NCBI RefSeq assembly: GCF_002160025.1
Contig: NZ_NFJU01000009.1
Location: forward strand, 1-64,000
Origin: Anaeromassilibacillus sp. An200
GTDB lineage: Bacteria; Bacillota; Clostridia; Oscillospirales; Acutalibacteraceae
Direction of reading: 5' to 3'
DNA length: 64,000 nt
Positions 34,267 to 43,700 of this stretch are shown piece after piece (the stretch's first letter is position 1; the number at the start of each line of letters is the position of its first letter). Under the pieces are notes generated by a model, which ran no database searches, had not been told where the DNA came from, and saw nothing but the letters and a program-made list of their open reading frames with translations. The translations under genes and the position numbers were made by a program.

Positions 34267-35532
34267 ATGGATATTCTTGTGATTGGCAGCGGCGGACGCG
34301 AGCATGCCATCGTCCGCAAGCTGAAGGAAAGCCCCCGCACGGGAAAGCTGTACTGCGCTCCCGGCAACGGCGGCATCGCGAAGGACGCGGAGTGCGTCCC
34401 GATCGGTGCGATGGATATTCCCGCTGTTGTGGCCTTTGCGAAGGAAAAGAACATTGATCTGGTCTTTGTCGCGCCCGACGATCCGCTTGCGGCCGGAATG
34501 GTCGACGCGCTGGAGAAGGAGGGGATCCCGGCCTTCGGTCCGTGCGCCAATGCCGCCGTTATTGAGGCGAGCAAGGTCTTTTCCAAGGATCTGATGAAGC
34601 GCTATCATATCCCTACGGCTCAGTATGAGGTATTTTCCGAGCCTGCCGAAGCGATTGCGTGGATCGAGAACAACAACCGCTTCCCGATCGTCGTCAAGGC
34701 GGACGGACTGGCGCTCGGCAAGGGTGTGCTGATCTGCCCGGACTTTGAGGCGGCGAAAGCGGCTGTGAAGGAGATCATGGAGGACAAGGTGTTCGGCGCG
34801 TCCGGCAGCCGTGTCGTGGTGGAGGAATTCCTCACCGGCCCGGAGGTCTCCGTTCTTGCCTTCACGGACGGCCACTGTGTCAAGCCGATGGTGTCCAGCA
34901 AGGATCACAAGCGTGCGCTCGACAACGACGAGGGCCTGAACACCGGCGGCATGGGCACAATCAGCCCGAATCCGTACTACACCGACGCGATTGCGAAGGA
35001 GTGCATGGAGACCATCTTCCTGCCGACGATCGAGGCCATGAACAAGGAAGGCCGTCCCTTCAAGGGCTGCCTGTATTTCGGCCTGATGATCACCCCGGAC
35101 GGCCCGAAGGTGATAGAGTATAACGCCCGTTTCGGCGATCCGGAGACGCAGGTGGTGCTGCCGCGTCTCAAAACAGATTTTGTTGACATTGTGATGGCGG
35201 TTGTGGAGGAGCGTCTGTCCGATCTGACGATCGAGTGGAGCGACGAAGCATGCGCCTGCGTGGTGATGGCTTCCGGCGGATACCCCGGCCATTATGAGAA
35301 GGGGATCGCGATCGAGGGCCTGGATGAAAACGGTCAGGTGGACGGCGCTGTCGTTTACCACGCCGGAACGGCGCTTCGCGACGGGAAGTTTGTCACAAAC
35401 GGCGGCCGCGTTCTCGGTGTCACCGCACTGGGCGGCACGCTTCCGCAGGCGCTGGAAAAAGCATATGCCGCGGTGGGTAAAATCCACTGGGACGGCGTAC
35501 ACTACCGGCATGACATCGGTGTGATAAAATAA
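34267..35532 (+). CDS. purD: PurD: phosphoribosylamine-glycine ligase
   Basis: A 421-residue ATP-grasp enzyme that joins glycine to phosphoribosylamine. Motifs are LVIGSGGREHAI, PTAQYEVFSEPAEA, PIVVKADGLALGKGV, the ATP-grasp part SRVVVEEFLTGPEVSVLAF and GLMITPDGPKVIEYNARFGD with metal ligands. Length is normal. GGAGG lies before ATG 34267; the frame is open to 34180 without a ribosome site. It is the last gene of the operon, and glyA, which makes glycine, follows on its own promoter. Confidence 0.97.
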   Translation: MDILVIGSGGREHAIVRKLKESPRTGKLYCAPGNGGIAKDAECVPIGAMDIPAVVAFAKEKNIDLVFVAPDDPLAAGMVDALEKEGIPAFGPCANAAVIEASKVFSKDLMKRYHIPTAQYEVFSEPAEAIAWIENNNRFPIVVKADGLALGKGVLICPDFEAAKAAVKEIMEDKVFGASGSRVVVEEFLTGPEVSVLAFTDGHCVKPMVSSKDHKRALDNDEGLNTGGMGTISPNPYYTDAIAKECMETIFLPTIEAMNKEGRPFKGCLYFGLMITPDGPKVIEYNARFGDPETQVVLPRLKTDFVDIVMAVVEERLSDLTIEWSDEACACVVMASGGYPGHYEKGIAIEGLDENGQVDGAVVYHAGTALRDGKFVTNGGRVLGVTALGGTLPQALEKAYAAVGKIHWDGVHYRHDIGVIK

Positions 35533-35545
35533 AGATACCGCACTG

Positions 35546-35574
35546 TTGCCTTTTAGTGCGATAAAGTGTATAAT
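35546..35574 (+). promoter_or_regulatory. glyA promoter
   Basis: TTGCCT (35546-35551) and TATAAT (35569-35574) with a 17-bp spacer. A hairpin CGCACT/AGTGCG overlaps the -35 region. Confidence 0.7.
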
Positions 35575-35678
35575 AAAAGCCATACTGCGTTTCCTGGTGC
35601 AGAAAAAGAAAAGAAAAAGCCGGGCTTTGGGTGCGGATTGCGTCCAGGCTCAGCCTGGTGGGAAGGGGAATGAAAAAG

Positions 35679-36929
35679 ATGTATCAGAATATGATGGATA
35701 CCATCGGCTTTGTCCGCGAAGTGGATCCGGAGCTCGGGGCTGCTATGGCCGACGAGCTGGGCCGTCAGCGCCGCAATTTGGAGCTGATTGCTTCCGAAAA
35801 CCTGGTTTCGCCCGCTGTGATGGCGGCTATGGGCAGCATCCTGACGAACAAGTATGCAGAGGGCTATCCGGGCAAGCGCTACTATGGCGGCTGCGAATAT
35901 GTTGATGTGGTGGAGAACATTGCCCGCGAGCGTGCCTGCCGTCTGTTCGGCGCGGAGCATGCCAATGTGCAGCCCCACTCCGGCGCGCAGGCCAATATGG
36001 CGGTCTATTTTGCTCTGCTTGGGCCCGGCGACACCGTAATGGGCATGAGCCTTTCCGAGGGCGGCCATCTGACGCATGGTTCCCCCGTCAACATGTCCGG
36101 TAAATATTTCAATTTTGTCCCCTACGGCGTCAACGCTGAGGGCTATATTGACTATGAGAAGCTGCACGAGCAGGCCAAGGAAGTCAAGCCGAAGCTGATT
36201 GTCGCGGGCGCGAGCGCTTATCCGCGCGCGATCGACTTCAAGAAGTTCCGCGAGATCTGCGACGACTGCGGCGCTTACCTCATGGTGGATATGGCGCACA
36301 TCGCGGGCCTGGTCGCTTCCGGTGATCATCAGAACCCGGTGGAGTGGGCGGACGTTGTGACCACCACGACGCACAAGACGCTGCGCGGTCCCCGCGGCGG
36401 CCTGATCCTCTGTAAGGAGCAGTATGCCAAGGCGATCGACAAGGCGATTTTCCCCGGTACGCAGGGCGGCCCGCTCATGCACATCATCGCGGGCAAGGCG
36501 GTTTGCTTCGGCGAGGCGCTTAAGCCGGAATTTAAGGAGTACGGCCATCGTGTCGCGGCGAATGCGCAGGCGCTGGCAAAGGGCCTGCTCAACCGTAACG
36601 TGAAGCTGGTTTCCGGCGGCACGGACAACCATCTGATGCTCGTTGACCTGACGGGCCTGGAGCTGACCGGCAAGGAGCTCGAGCACCGTCTGGACGCTGT
36701 CTATATCACGGCGAACAAGAACACTGTCCCGAACGAGCAGAGAAGCCCGTTTGTGACGAGCGGCCTGCGTCTCGGCACCCCCGCCGTCACCACGCGCGGA
36801 CTGGACGAGGGAGACATGGATCAGGTGGCGGAGTGCATCGCACTGGCCATCCATGATTTTGAGAACAGCGAGGACAAGATTCGCTCGATGGTGGAAGCGA
36901 TCTGCAAGAAGCATCCGCTTTACGAATAA
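35679..36929 (+). CDS. glyA: Serine hydroxymethyltransferase
   Basis: A 416-residue PLP enzyme that interconverts serine and glycine and loads THF with a one-carbon unit. Motifs are [32 protein letters not shown], the PLP Lys in [14 protein letters not shown], and [20 protein letters not shown] 35679 has AAGGGG at good spacing; ATG 35670 is too close, and starts further up lack a site. Placement after purD links glycine and formyl-THF supply to purine synthesis. Confidence 0.97.
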   Translation: MYQNMMDTIGFVREVDPELGAAMADELGRQRRNLELIASENLVSPAVMAAMGSILTNKYAEGYPGKRYYGGCEYVDVVENIARERACRLFGAEHANVQPHSGAQANMAVYFALLGPGDTVMGMSLSEGGHLTHGSPVNMSGKYFNFVPYGVNAEGYIDYEKLHEQAKEVKPKLIVAGASAYPRAIDFKKFREICDDCGAYLMVDMAHIAGLVASGDHQNPVEWADVVTTTTHKTLRGPRGGLILCKEQYAKAIDKAIFPGTQGGPLMHIIAGKAVCFGEALKPEFKEYGHRVAANAQALAKGLLNRNVKLVSGGTDNHLMLVDLTGLELTGKELEHRLDAVYITANKNTVPNEQRSPFVTSGLRLGTPAVTTRGLDEGDMDQVAECIALAIHDFENSEDKIRSMVEAICKKHPLYE

Positions 36930-36950
36930 ACAGCGATCGTTCCGCTTGTT

Positions 36951-36988
36951 GGGCCGGGGAAGGCAAGCCGCTCTCCCCGGCCCTTTTC
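36951..36988 (+). terminator. glyA terminator
   Basis: GGGCCGGGGA (36951-36960) pairs with TCCCCGGCCC (36974-36983), followed by TTTT. Confidence 0.87.
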
Positions 36989-37054
36989 CGCGCTCAGGCG
37001 GCGCAGGGAAATCCGTCGGGTTTCCCGCAAATATAAGGAAAAGGGGAAAAGAAT

Positions 37055-38320
37055 ATGGCTTCTCCGCTTGCGGATCGGATTCGTCCGCAGACGCTCGATG
37101 AGATTGTCGGCCAGCGCCATCTGCTCGCACCCGGCAAGGCGCTGCGCCGGATCATCGAGTCCGGCACCATCCCGAATCTGGTTTTTTACGGCCCGCCGGG
37201 CGTGGGAAAGACAACGCTCGCGTCGATTATCGCGAGGCAGACGAAGAAAAAGCTGGTCAAGCTCAATGGCACCACAGCCTCCACCGCCGACATCCGCGAG
37301 GTAGTGGCGGGATTGGACGGTCTTGACGCTATTCACGGTGTTCTGCTGTATCTCGATGAGATCCAATATTTCAACAAAAAGCAGCAGCAGACGCTGCTGG
37401 AATTTCTGGAGGACGGCAGTATCACACTGATTGCGTCCACAACGGAAAATCCATATTTCTATGTATACAACGCCATTCTGAGCCGTTCCACTGTTTTTGA
37501 GTTCCGATCGGTGGAGCCGGAGGAGGTGCTGCGGGCTGTACAGCGTGCTTTCTCCGTTTTGGAGGAGGAGGGCGAAACGCCGCTGGTGATCGAGGACGGC
37601 GTGCCGGAGCAGATCGCGTCGGCCTGCGGCGGAGACGTGCGCAAGGCGATGAATGCCGTCGAACTGAGTGTGCTTTCCGCCGAGGTGACGGCGGAGGGCA
37701 CACGCCGCGTCCTGCTCGAAAATGCCCGGGAGCTGACGCAGAAAAGCGCTGTGCGGTATGATAAGGAGGGCGACGAGCACTACGATCTCATTTCCGCCTT
37801 TCAGAAGTCGATGCGCGGCTCCGATCCGGACGCGGCTGTCTACTATCTCGCGCGCCTTCTCGCGGCGGGCGATCTGCCCTCTGTCTGCCGCCGTCTGATG
37901 GTCTGTGCCTGCGAGGATGTGGGGCTTGCGTATCCGCAGATCATCCCGATTGTCAAGGCCGCTGTCGACGCGGCGCTGCAAATCGGCCTGCCGGAAGCGC
38001 GCCTTCCCCTGGCCGACGCGGTGATCCTCGTGGCTATCAGCCCGAAATCGAATTCCGCGCATGATGCGATTGCCCGGGCGTCGGCGGATGTGGAAGCGGG
38101 AAAACTCGGACGGATTCCCCGCCAGCTGCAAAACAAACACTATGACGGAGAGGATAACCCGAACAAGGGCCAGTTCTACCGCTATCCGCACGATTACCCG
38201 AATCACTGGGTGGAGCAGCAGTATCTGCCGGATATCGTCGCGGGTACACGCTATTACGAGTGGGGAGACAACAAAACGGAGCAGGGCTTCTGCGGTTATT
38301 GGAAGAAAATGAAAGGGTAA
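37055..38320 (+). CDS. rarA: RarA/MgsA replication-associated recombination protein
   Basis: A 421-residue AAA+ ATPase related to clamp loaders, acting at stalled replication forks. Walker A is GPPGVGKTT, Walker B LLYLDEIQYF, sensor 1 STTENPYF, and arginine-finger region LSRSTVFEF. The C-terminal half has SMRGSDPDAAVYYLARLLAAG and MVCACEDVGLAYP, which form the tetramer domain. Length is normal. It stands alone between terminators. Confidence 0.95.
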   Translation: MASPLADRIRPQTLDEIVGQRHLLAPGKALRRIIESGTIPNLVFYGPPGVGKTTLASIIARQTKKKLVKLNGTTASTADIREVVAGLDGLDAIHGVLLYLDEIQYFNKKQQQTLLEFLEDGSITLIASTTENPYFYVYNAILSRSTVFEFRSVEPEEVLRAVQRAFSVLEEEGETPLVIEDGVPEQIASACGGDVRKAMNAVELSVLSAEVTAEGTRRVLLENARELTQKSAVRYDKEGDEHYDLISAFQKSMRGSDPDAAVYYLARLLAAGDLPSVCRRLMVCACEDVGLAYPQIIPIVKAAVDAALQIGLPEARLPLADAVILVAISPKSNSAHDAIARASADVEAGKLGRIPRQLQNKHYDGEDNPNKGQFYRYPHDYPNHWVEQQYLPDIVAGTRYYEWGDNKTEQGFCGYWKKMKG

Positions 38321-38332
38321 ACGATTTTTTTC

Positions 38333-38361
38333 TTGTAACTTTTCCCGGGAAATGGTATCAT
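38333..38361 (+). promoter_or_regulatory. Promoter of the flavin reductase-rubredoxin gene
   Basis: TTGTAA (38333-38338) and TATCAT (38356-38361) with a 17-bp spacer. Confidence 0.6.
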
Positions 38362-38403
38362 GATAAAAGATAAGCGAAAAGCTATGGGTGGAGGTGGACA
38401 TCA

Positions 38404-39060
38404 ATGAAGGACGAAGTATTATTCAAGCTTTCCTACGGAATGTACGCGATTGGAGTAAAGGACGACAACAAGCCCTCCGCATGTATTGTGAACACGGTTT
38501 TTCAGGTGACGAACACGCCGAATACGGTGGCCGTCAGCATGAACCATAACAATTACAGCCATGAGTGCATCATGAAAAATGGGCTGTTTACCATTTCGGT
38601 GCTGTCCGAGGATACGCCCGGCACGGTGATCGGTGCTCTGGGCTTCAATTCCGGGCGCGACACCGACAAGCTGGCCAACATCCGCCACAAGGTGCTGGCC
38701 GAGGGTGTGCCGGTGATCAAGGAAAATACCTGCTGCTGGTTCCTGTGCAAGGTGATTACCAGCGTCGATACGCCGACGCACACGGTATTCATTGGAGAAG
38801 TCATCGCGGGAAGTGACAAGGCCAAGGGAACTCCCATGACGTATGACTATTACCACAGTGTGATCAAGGGCTCCGCGCCGCGCAACGCACCTACCTACCG
38901 CGCCGCCCCTCCGGTTGAGGATGGGAACGACGGGGAAGAGTGGGTCTGCACCGTCTGCGGTTATTTGTACAACGATCCCGATGTTTCGTTTGAAGAGCTT
39001 CCGGCGGATTGGGTGTGTCCCATCTGCGGGATGCCGAAATCGGCGTTCAAACGGAAATAA
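38404..39060 (+). CDS. Flavin reductase-rubredoxin fusion (high-molecular-weight rubredoxin)
   Basis: A 218-residue fusion. Residues 1-150 are a flavin reductase-like FMN-binding domain ([33 protein letters not shown]). Residues 175-218 are a rubredoxin with the iron ligands CTVCG and CPICG. Such proteins pass electrons from NAD(P)H to flavodiiron oxygen or NO reductases in anaerobes (known for Moorella Hrb). No flavodiiron gene is in the window, so its partner is elsewhere. It has its own promoter and a terminator, and probably serves oxygen defence. Confidence 0.93.
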   Translation: MKDEVLFKLSYGMYAIGVKDDNKPSACIVNTVFQVTNTPNTVAVSMNHNNYSHECIMKNGLFTISVLSEDTPGTVIGALGFNSGRDTDKLANIRHKVLAEGVPVIKENTCCWFLCKVITSVDTPTHTVFIGEVIAGSDKAKGTPMTYDYYHSVIKGSAPRNAPTYRAAPPVEDGNDGEEWVCTVCGYLYNDPDVSFEELPADWVCPICGMPKSAFKRK

Positions 39061-39072
39061 AACAAAACAGGA

Positions 39073-39119
39073 AAGCTCACTTCGGTGCGGATTTCCGCAC
39101 CGGATGGGCTTTTTTTTTG
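39073..39119 (+). terminator. Terminator after the rubredoxin gene
   Basis: CGGTGCGG (39083-39090) pairs with CCGCACCG (39095-39102), extended by AGCTC/GGGCT, followed by nine T. Confidence 0.9.
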
Positions 39120-39168
39120 GAAAAAAGGCGCCCTGTGGGGCCGCCTGAAAGGAAAAGAGGAGAGTATA

Positions 39169-40506
39169 TTGAAAAAAATCATCCAGGTCAACGAACGGCC
39201 TCCCCTTGGACAAGCGATTCCGCTGAGCATCCAGCATATGTTTGCCATGTTCGGCGCTTCCGTCCTTGTCCCGACGCTGTTCCACATCGATCCTGCCGTC
39301 GTGCTGCTGATGAACGGCCTCGGTACGCTGTTTTTTATCTTCATCACAAAGGCCAAGGCGCCCGCCTATCTCGGCTCCAGCTTTGCCTTTATCGCCCCCG
39401 CACTTTTGGTTATGGCACAGCATGGATCCCCGTATGCAGACCCGCTGTTTTCCAACCCGACGCCTGAGCAGCAGGCGCAGCACATGGAGGCATTCGCGTA
39501 TGCACAGGGCGGTTTTGTGGTGGTTGGTATTCTCGGCTGTGTGCTGGCGCTGATCATTTATAAGTTCGGTTCGCGCTGGATTGACATTATTCTGCCGCCC
39601 GCGGCCATGGGGCCGATTGTGGCGCTCATTGGCCTGGAGCTGGCCGGAACGGCCGCGGATACGGCGGGCCTTCTGCCGGGCTCCGGGGAGAGCGTGGATA
39701 TGCGCGGTCTTGCGGTGTTCCTTGTGACCCTGGGAGTGGCTGTCCTTGGCTCGATCCTCTTCCGCCGCTTTTTCAGCGTGATTCCCGTGCTGATCGCGAT
39801 TGTCGCGGGTTATGTACTCGCCGCTGTGCTTGGGATCGTTGATTTTACGCAGGTGAACCAGGCGGGGGTGCTGTCTCTGCCGCATTTCCAGCTGGCGAAA
39901 TTTGACGTCAACTCCATCCTGACGATGGTACCCGTTATTCTGATTATTGCCTCCGAACACATTGGTCACCAGATTGTCACCGGCAAAATCATCGGCCGCG
40001 ATCTGCTCAAGGATCCCGGTTTGCACCGTTCCCTGCTGGGAGACAACATTTCCACCGCTGTGTCCGGCCTGATCGGCTCTGTTCCGACGACAACCTACGG
40101 GGAAAACATCGGCGTGATGGCGATGACCAAGGTGTACAGTGTGTGGGTGATTGGCGGAGCCGCCGTGCTTTCCGTAGTGTGCGCTTTTATCGGCAAATTC
40201 TCCGCGTTGATTTCCTCCATTCCCGGCCCGGTTATCGGCGGGATTTCCTTCCTGCTGTACGGCATGATCGGCGTGTCCGGGCTGCGGATTCTCGTCGACT
40301 CCAAAGTGAATTTTGACCGCGCCCGCAATCAGGCGCTGACAGCAGTTGTCTTTGTAACAGGCCTTTCCGGTATCACGGTCAACCTCGGGGATATCCAGCT
40401 CAAGGGCATGGTGCTGGCCTGCATCGTGGGCATGCTTATGGGCATCCTGTTCTACATTTTTGATAAGCTGCGTATTTCCAATGATCTCGAGGATTCCGCT
40501 GCCTGA
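39169..40506 (+). CDS. Uracil permease (nucleobase:cation symporter 2 family)
   Basis: A 445-residue membrane transporter with 12-14 helices. Family features are PLGQAIPLSIQHMFAMFGAS at the start, SSFAFIAP in the first half, ASEHIGHQ with the substrate-binding Glu, and TTYGENIGVMAMT. By similarity to UraA/PyrP it takes up uracil. TTG 39169 was chosen because AGAGGAG lies six bases upstream and homology starts there. No PyrR-type attenuator or pyr genes are seen near it, so pyrimidine control is not evident. Confidence 0.93.
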   Translation: MKKIIQVNERPPLGQAIPLSIQHMFAMFGASVLVPTLFHIDPAVVLLMNGLGTLFFIFITKAKAPAYLGSSFAFIAPALLVMAQHGSPYADPLFSNPTPEQQAQHMEAFAYAQGGFVVVGILGCVLALIIYKFGSRWIDIILPPAAMGPIVALIGLELAGTAADTAGLLPGSGESVDMRGLAVFLVTLGVAVLGSILFRRFFSVIPVLIAIVAGYVLAAVLGIVDFTQVNQAGVLSLPHFQLAKFDVNSILTMVPVILIIASEHIGHQIVTGKIIGRDLLKDPGLHRSLLGDNISTAVSGLIGSVPTTTYGENIGVMAMTKVYSVWVIGGAAVLSVVCAFIGKFSALISSIPGPVIGGISFLLYGMIGVSGLRILVDSKVNFDRARNQALTAVVFVTGLSGITVNLGDIQLKGMVLACIVGMLMGILFYIFDKLRISNDLEDSAA

Positions 40507-40606
40507 GCGGAGCCGGAGCAGATGGCAGAAAATCAAAAGAGATTTTTACAAATTTGAAAAAATATGAAAGAAATGATTCTTTTTTCGTAAGTGCAGGGGA
40601 ACCGTC

Positions 40607-40635
40607 TTGAAAATACCCTGGCGGCATAGTATAAT
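40607..40635 (+). promoter_or_regulatory. Transketolase promoter
   Basis: TTGAAA (40607-40612) and TATAAT (40630-40635) with a 17-bp spacer; near consensus. Confidence 0.8.
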
Positions 40636-40690
40636 AAGATCCAAATCAAAAATACTCCGTATCCCAAAGAAAATGATTAGGAGGCCAACC

Positions 40691-41536
40691 ATGAACAGCA
40701 GCGAGAAAAAGAGCTTGCAGATTACCGCCTGCAAGATCAGAATGGATGCCGTCACCGGTGTCTTTCACGCAAAATCGGGCCATCCCGGCGGCTCCCTCTC
40801 CGCGGCGGACCTGCTTGCGTATCTGTATTTCAAAGAGATGAAGGTCAATCCCGAGAATCCGTCGGATCCGGATCGTGACCGTTTTGTTCTTTCCAAGGGC
40901 CATTGCTGCCCCGGTTTGTACGGCGCGCTTGCCGAGAGAGGCTTTTTCTCGCCTGAGGAGATGAAAACTCTGCGCCATATTGGCTCCATGCTTCAGGGCC
41001 ATCCGAATATGAACGATACGCCCGGCGTCGATATGAGCACCGGTTCTCTCGGTCAGGGCATTTCCGCCGCCTGCGGCATGGCGATGGCTGCCAAGATGGA
41101 CGGCAAGGCATACCGTGTATATTCCATTCTGGGAGACGGCGAGATTGAAGAAGGCCAGGTGTGGGAGGCTGCCATGTTTGCCGCTCACAACAAGCTGGAC
41201 AACCTCTGCCTGGTGGTGGACAGCAACGGACTTCAGATTGACGGCCCTGTCGAGGAGGTTGCGGGTCCCGCTCCGATCGACGAGAAATTCCATGCTTTCG
41301 GTTTTGATGTGCAGGTGATCGATGGTCATGATTTTGACGCGATTGACGCCGCTTTTGCACATGCCCGCACTGTGAAGGGCAAGCCCAGCGTTATCATTGC
41401 CAAGACGGTGAAGGGCAAGGACGTCTCCTTCATGGAGAATCAAGTCGGCTGGCACGGTACCGCTCCGAATGCGGAACAGTATGAAACGGCAATGAATGAC
41501 CTGAACAAGGTGCTCGCCGGATTGGAGGCAGAATAA
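40691..41536 (+). CDS. Transketolase, N-terminal subunit
   Basis: A 281-residue thiamine diphosphate-binding subunit of a split transketolase. Motifs are HAKSGHPGGSLSAADLL, FVLSKGHCCPGLYG, and the ThDP motif GDGEIEEGQVWEAAMFA...N. It moves two-carbon units between sugar phosphates, feeding pentose synthesis from glycolytic intermediates. AGGAGG precedes ATG 40691. Its stop overlaps the start of the partner gene (TAATG), so the two subunits are made together. A split form is common in clostridia. Confidence 0.96.
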   Translation: MNSSEKKSLQITACKIRMDAVTGVFHAKSGHPGGSLSAADLLAYLYFKEMKVNPENPSDPDRDRFVLSKGHCCPGLYGALAERGFFSPEEMKTLRHIGSMLQGHPNMNDTPGVDMSTGSLGQGISAACGMAMAAKMDGKAYRVYSILGDGEIEEGQVWEAAMFAAHNKLDNLCLVVDSNGLQIDGPVEEVAGPAPIDEKFHAFGFDVQVIDGHDFDAIDAAFAHARTVKGKPSVIIAKTVKGKDVSFMENQVGWHGTAPNAEQYETAMNDLNKVLAGLEAE

Positions 41537-42480
41537 TGGCTGAGATGGTTAAAATCGCAACCCGTGAAAGCTTTGGCAATGCCATTGCCGAGTTTGCGGA
41601 TCAGTATCCGGATGTAGTGGTGCTGGACGCGGATCTGGCGGCAGCTACCAAAACGGGCATTTTCAAGAAAGCCCATCCCGACCGCTTTATCGACTGCGGC
41701 ATTGCAGAGTGCAACATGGTAGGCGTTGCGGCGGGTCTGGCGGCATGCGGCAAGATTCCTTTCGCCGCATCCTTCGCCATGTTCTCCGCGGGCCGTGCGT
41801 TTGAGCAGGTTCGCAACTCCGTGGGTTATCCGCACCTGAACGTGAAGATCGTCGGCTCCCATGCCGGTATCTCCGTGGGTGAGGACGGCGCGACACACCA
41901 GTGCTGTGAGGACATCGGCCTGATGCGCACCATTCCGGGCATGGTGATTCTCAATCCTGCCGACCACTATGAGATGCGCGCCGCTGTGAAGGCTGCGATC
42001 GAGTATAATGGCCCTGTGTATCTGCGTCTGGGCCGTCTGGCTGTTGAGAGCGTCAACAACAACGACGATTATACGTTTGAAATCGGCAAGGGAATTACCC
42101 TGCGCGACGGCTCGGATATCACCGTGATTGCCACCGGCCTCTTGGTGGGAGAAGCCGTCAAGGCAGCCGACGCGCTGAAGAACGAGGGGATCAGCGTTCG
42201 CGTGATTGATATGCACACGATCAAGCCCATTGACCGCGAGATTATTCTCAAAGCCGCGAAGGAGACGGGCAAGATCGTCACCGCTGAGGAGCACAATGTG
42301 ATCGGCGGTCTGGGCGATGCTGTCGCCAGCGTCCTTTCCGAGGAATGCCCCACGCCTTTGGTGAAGATTGGCGTTAACGATGAGTTTGGCTATTCCGGCC
42401 CGGCGGTCGACCTGCTCAAGCAGTTCGGTCTTTGTGCTTCCCACATCGAAGAAGTGGTGAAAAAGACTCTCGGAAAATAA
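41536..42480 (+). CDS. Transketolase, C-terminal subunit
   Basis: A 314-residue partner with the pyrimidine-binding and C-terminal domains: CGIAECNMVGVAAGLAACG with the catalytic Glu, VGSHAGISVGEDGATHQC, and the C-terminal TVIATGLLVGEAVKAAD. Together with the previous gene it makes the enzyme. The ATG overlaps the last base of the upstream stop. A strong terminator follows. Confidence 0.96.
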   Translation: MAEMVKIATRESFGNAIAEFADQYPDVVVLDADLAAATKTGIFKKAHPDRFIDCGIAECNMVGVAAGLAACGKIPFAASFAMFSAGRAFEQVRNSVGYPHLNVKIVGSHAGISVGEDGATHQCCEDIGLMRTIPGMVILNPADHYEMRAAVKAAIEYNGPVYLRLGRLAVESVNNNDDYTFEIGKGITLRDGSDITVIATGLLVGEAVKAADALKNEGISVRVIDMHTIKPIDREIILKAAKETGKIVTAEEHNVIGGLGDAVASVLSEECPTPLVKIGVNDEFGYSGPAVDLLKQFGLCASHIEEVVKKTLGK

Positions 42481-42499
42481 CAGAATTTGTTTTATCTTT

Positions 42500-42539
42500 G
42501 TCCCCGGCGCAGGAGAGAATCCTGCGCCGGGGACTTTTT
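42500..42539 (+). terminator. Transketolase terminator
   Basis: A perfect 15-bp stem (42500-42514 with 42520-42534) and a T-run. Confidence 0.93.
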
Positions 42540-42540
42540 A

Positions 42541-42569
42541 TTGACAAAGGAATTTCTGACCGATATAAT
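42541..42569 (+). promoter_or_regulatory. Strong promoter of the DUF4190/DUF2752 unit
   Basis: TTGACA (42541-42546) and TATAAT (42564-42569), both consensus, with a 17-bp spacer. It starts two bases after the T-run of the preceding terminator. Confidence 0.85.
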
Positions 42570-42618
42570 GAAAGAAGAATCATGCAAAAACATCAAATAT
42601 TTGGAGGATTTTGTCATT

Positions 42619-43248
42619 ATGGATCCGAACGAGAACAGAAATTACCCACCGGAGGAGAATGCCTCCGTTCCGCCCTCTGCGCCGGATCAAGGCAGCACAC
42701 AGCTTCCTGCCGGATCCCAGCCCCCCCAGTACCAACCGCCTCAGTACGGCGGCTCCTCCTCGTATCAGCAGCAAACATATGGGCAGTCCTACCAGTCGCC
42801 CCAGTACCAGTCTCAGTCGTACCAAGCGCCGGATTATCAGTCCCAGTCCTACCAGCAGTCGCAGCAGTCCTACCAGTCTCAGTCCTATCAGGCGCCGCAG
42901 TATTCCGCTCAGCCGTATCAGGCTATGCCCTATGACATGCAGGACCAGCCAAAGCGCAGCAGTGGTCTTGCGATTGCCTCTATGGTCTGCGGAATTCTTT
43001 CCGTGGTGATTTGCTGCGGTATGTGGGTTTCCTGGATCCTCTCCATAGTAGCGATTGTTTTGGGCGCTGTGTCGCTCAGCAAGCGTCAGGGAGGCCGCGG
43101 CATGGCGATCGCTGGAATTATCACGGCGGTGTTCGGTCTGCTGCTGTCCATTGGGTTCTTCATCTTCGCGTATGCGGTGGGGGAGGCAGGGAATTCCTTT
43201 GATTCCAGCTACTCCTACTACTACAATTACTACGACGATATTTTCTGA
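42619..43248 (+). CDS. DUF4190-type membrane protein with a Gln/Tyr/Ser-rich low-complexity tail
   Basis: A 209-residue protein. Residues 1-110 are rich in Gln, Tyr, Ser and Pro and made of repeats such as YQSQSYQ and YQAPQY; they would be disordered and cytoplasmic or surface-facing. Residues 118-195 are two helices joined by SLSKRQGGRGMAIAGII, as in DUF4190. The end is tyrosine-rich (SYSYYYNYYDDIF). Its function is unknown; similar architectures occur with DUF2752 proteins, and one overlaps its end here. The ATG at 42619 has GGAGG about 11 bases upstream. Confidence 0.82.
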   Translation: MDPNENRNYPPEENASVPPSAPDQGSTQLPAGSQPPQYQPPQYGGSSSYQQQTYGQSYQSPQYQSQSYQAPDYQSQSYQQSQQSYQSQSYQAPQYSAQPYQAMPYDMQDQPKRSSGLAIASMVCGILSVVICCGMWVSWILSIVAIVLGAVSLSKRQGGRGMAIAGIITAVFGLLLSIGFFIFAYAVGEAGNSFDSSYSYYYNYYDDIF

Positions 43249-43673
43249 TGAGAAAGCCTCTTTCCGCAGAAGATCTGTTATACCGGCTGGGGCTCTGGCT
43301 TCTGCCGGTATTCTTTTTGTGTGGTATTCTGGTGGCCTGTATGGGGGATGCTGTGTTGGGATGGTTTTCTCCCTGCCCGATCCACGCAATCACAGGGCTG
43401 TATTGTCCCGGCTGCGGCGCAACCCGCTCTGTGATGGAACTTGCACGGCTCCATGTGGTGAAAAGCTTTTGCTATCATCCTTTTATTCCATACACCGCAC
43501 TGGTGTATACCGTTTTTCTCCTTTGGGAAACGTGGCGGCGCCGTTTTCGTCCGCATCTGCCGCGATTTCCCATTTTTCCGTGTGTGGTGGCTGGGATCGT
43601 GCTGCTGTTCCTTCAATGTATCTGGAAAAACACGGCGCTGTTTCTCGGTTGGAATCCCTTTTTTCTGTTTTGA
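43248..43673 (+). CDS. DUF2752 membrane protein
   Basis: A 141-residue membrane protein with three to four helices and the family motif CPIHAITGLYCPGCGATR, a Cys-rich loop that may bind metal. The function of the family is unknown. It overlaps the previous stop (TGATG), so the two proteins are likely made together and may form a complex. The dipeptidase gene follows 28 bp later and may be in the same transcript. Confidence 0.9.
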   Translation: MRKPLSAEDLLYRLGLWLLPVFFLCGILVACMGDAVLGWFSPCPIHAITGLYCPGCGATRSVMELARLHVVKSFCYHPFIPYTALVYTVFLLWETWRRRFRPHLPRFPIFPCVVAGIVLLFLQCIWKNTALFLGWNPFFLF

Positions 43674-43700
43674 TATTTCATGAAAAGGAAGGTCTGCGAT

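Noticed and set aside
42740-42910. Short tandem DNA repeats as a CRISPR array
   Set aside because: They encode the Gln/Tyr/Ser repeat protein and have no unique spacers. No CRISPR array or cas gene is seen in the window.
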